Below, piece by piece: positions 4,924-5,626 of a DNA stretch of 5,626 nucleotides. How positions within the stretch are numbered: the stretch's first letter is position 1; each line of letters starts with the position of its first letter. Source of the DNA: Spirochaetia bacterium (GTDB lineage: Bacteria > Spirochaetota > Spirochaetia > Treponematales > Breznakiellaceae). The stretch spans positions 1 to 5,626 of the forward strand of contig BNUY01000171.1 of the NCBI GenBank assembly GCA_025997715.1. The letters run 5' to 3'. Below the pieces are notes generated by a model. The model did not search any database and had not been told where the DNA came from. It saw nothing but the letters and a program-made list of their open reading frames with translations. A program made the translations under genes and the position numbers.

Positions 4924-5626
4924 TTATCCCTTATCCAATTCTTTTTCCAGCGCCGCACGATCCGCAGGGTTCAAATAGGTAAGAAGCTTCATCCCCAGGA
5001 TACGGGGATTGTCCCCTGCCTGAATAGAGAGGACCCCCTCAATGGCCATTTCCTTAACCTTGGATTCCGTGGCGTCCATGGCCTGTAATTTGCCCGATAT
5101 GGGGATCATTATAAGATTGGCAACCATGGAACCGTAGAGGGTGGTGATAAGCGCAACGGCCATGTTCGGGCCCAGGGCGGATTTATCCTCCAGGTTTTTT
5201 AACATACCGATAAGCCCGATAACCGTACCCAACATGCCAAGCCCGGGGGCCAGGGTACCCCACATATTGACTATCTTGATTTTTGTGATGTGCCGTTCCT
5301 GCATCTGGCCTAACTCTGTTTCCATGAGGGTCCGCACAATCTCCGCATCGGTACCGTCCACCACGAGCCGCAGCCCCTTCTTAATAAACTCATCGTCCAA
5401 ATCGTCCAGCATTTCTTCCAGCGCCAGGAGTCCCTCACGGCGGGCTTTTTCCGACATGCTCATAAGCTGCTGGATGATACCCTTTTCGTTAAAGCTGACG
5501 GGTTTGAAGGTCAGACCTATGGTGCCAAAAACACCAATGGTGTCAGGAATAGTGCCGAAGGTGAAGAGGCCGAAGTAGGAACCCAGCACCACGATCAGGA
5601 TCGAGGGAAGATCGTAGAAGGTCACC
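4924..5626 (-). CDS. motA: MotA, flagellar stator subunit (N-terminus cut by window edge)
   Basis: MotA forms the pentameric ion channel around MotB and pushes on FliG to turn the motor. The visible part lacks only about the first 25-30 residues (first membrane helix) of a usual 255-260. It opens with a second-helix motif (TFYDLPSILIVVLGSYFG). The cytoplasmic loop has KARREGLLALEE, which contains the charged Arg and Glu counterparts of the torque-generating residues known in E. coli MotA. Next come WGTLAPGLGMLGTVIGLIGML and LYGSMVANLIMIPISGKL, helices 3 and 4 with the conserved prolines. A GTG at 5625-5623 could be read as a start, but it falls in the middle of the conserved domain and is an internal Val codon. 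The stop is TAA at 4926-4924. Other spirochaete operons have flgE and flbD upstream. Confidence 0.97.
   Translation of the reverse strand, partial: VTFYDLPSILIVVLGSYFGLFTFGTIPDTIGVFGTIGLTFKPVSFNEKGIIQQLMSMSEKARREGLLALEEMLDDLDDEFIKKGLRLVVDGTDAEIVRTLMETELGQMQERHITKIKIVNMWGTLAPGLGMLGTVIGLIGMLKNLEDKSALGPNMAVALITTLYGSMVANLIMIPISGKLQAMDATESKVKEMAIEGVLSIQAGDNPRILGMKLLTYLNPADRAALEKELDKG

Noticed and set aside
5623..5625. GTG as the start of motA
   Set aside because: It falls after the missing first membrane helix, within a conserved segment, so it is an internal Val codon and the gene simply continues past the window.

Overview
The window is a single block of flagellar genes, all read on the minus strand, so transcription runs from the right edge to the left. 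In transcription order it holds motA (5' end cut off by the right edge), motB, fliL, fliY, fliO (called fliZ in some spirochaete papers), fliP, fliQ and fliR (3' end cut off by the left edge). Every gene is recognisable from its own protein sequence, and no unrelated or foreign gene is present.

The order motA-motB-fliL-(fliM)-fliY-fliO-fliP-fliQ-fliR is the core of the large motility operon known from spirochaetes such as Treponema and Borrelia, where flgD-flgE-flbD lie upstream and flhB-flhA-flhF downstream. The moderately high GC content and the FliY (rather than short FliN) architecture fit a Treponema-like spirochaete. This is an inference from gene order and protein features, not a confirmed taxonomic call.

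Region by region: 4188-5626 encodes the stator (MotA and MotB, torque generation by ion flow). Positions 3586-4155 encode FliL, a stator-associated membrane protein. Positions 2521-3564 encode FliY, a switch/C-ring protein. Positions 1-2448 encode the export-gate proteins FliO, FliP, FliQ and FliR of the flagellar type III secretion system. Most gaps are only 13-32 bp and fliO/fliP overlap by 4 bp, as expected for one co-transcribed, partly translationally coupled unit. Two gaps are larger. One is the 72-bp AT-rich fliY-fliO gap. The other is the 142-bp fliQ-fliR gap, which contains a long imperfect inverted repeat built from 9-bp tandem units.

The points most worth a second look are: (1) fliM is absent from its usual place between fliL and fliY, where only 21 bp remain; (2) the inverted-repeat element sits between fliQ and fliR inside an otherwise compact operon; (3) FliY has a degenerate CheC-type phosphatase motif but keeps its N-terminal CheY-binding-type peptide; (4) fliR starts with TTG, and fliO has an ambiguous non-ATG start. 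I did not find an entirely new type of system here.
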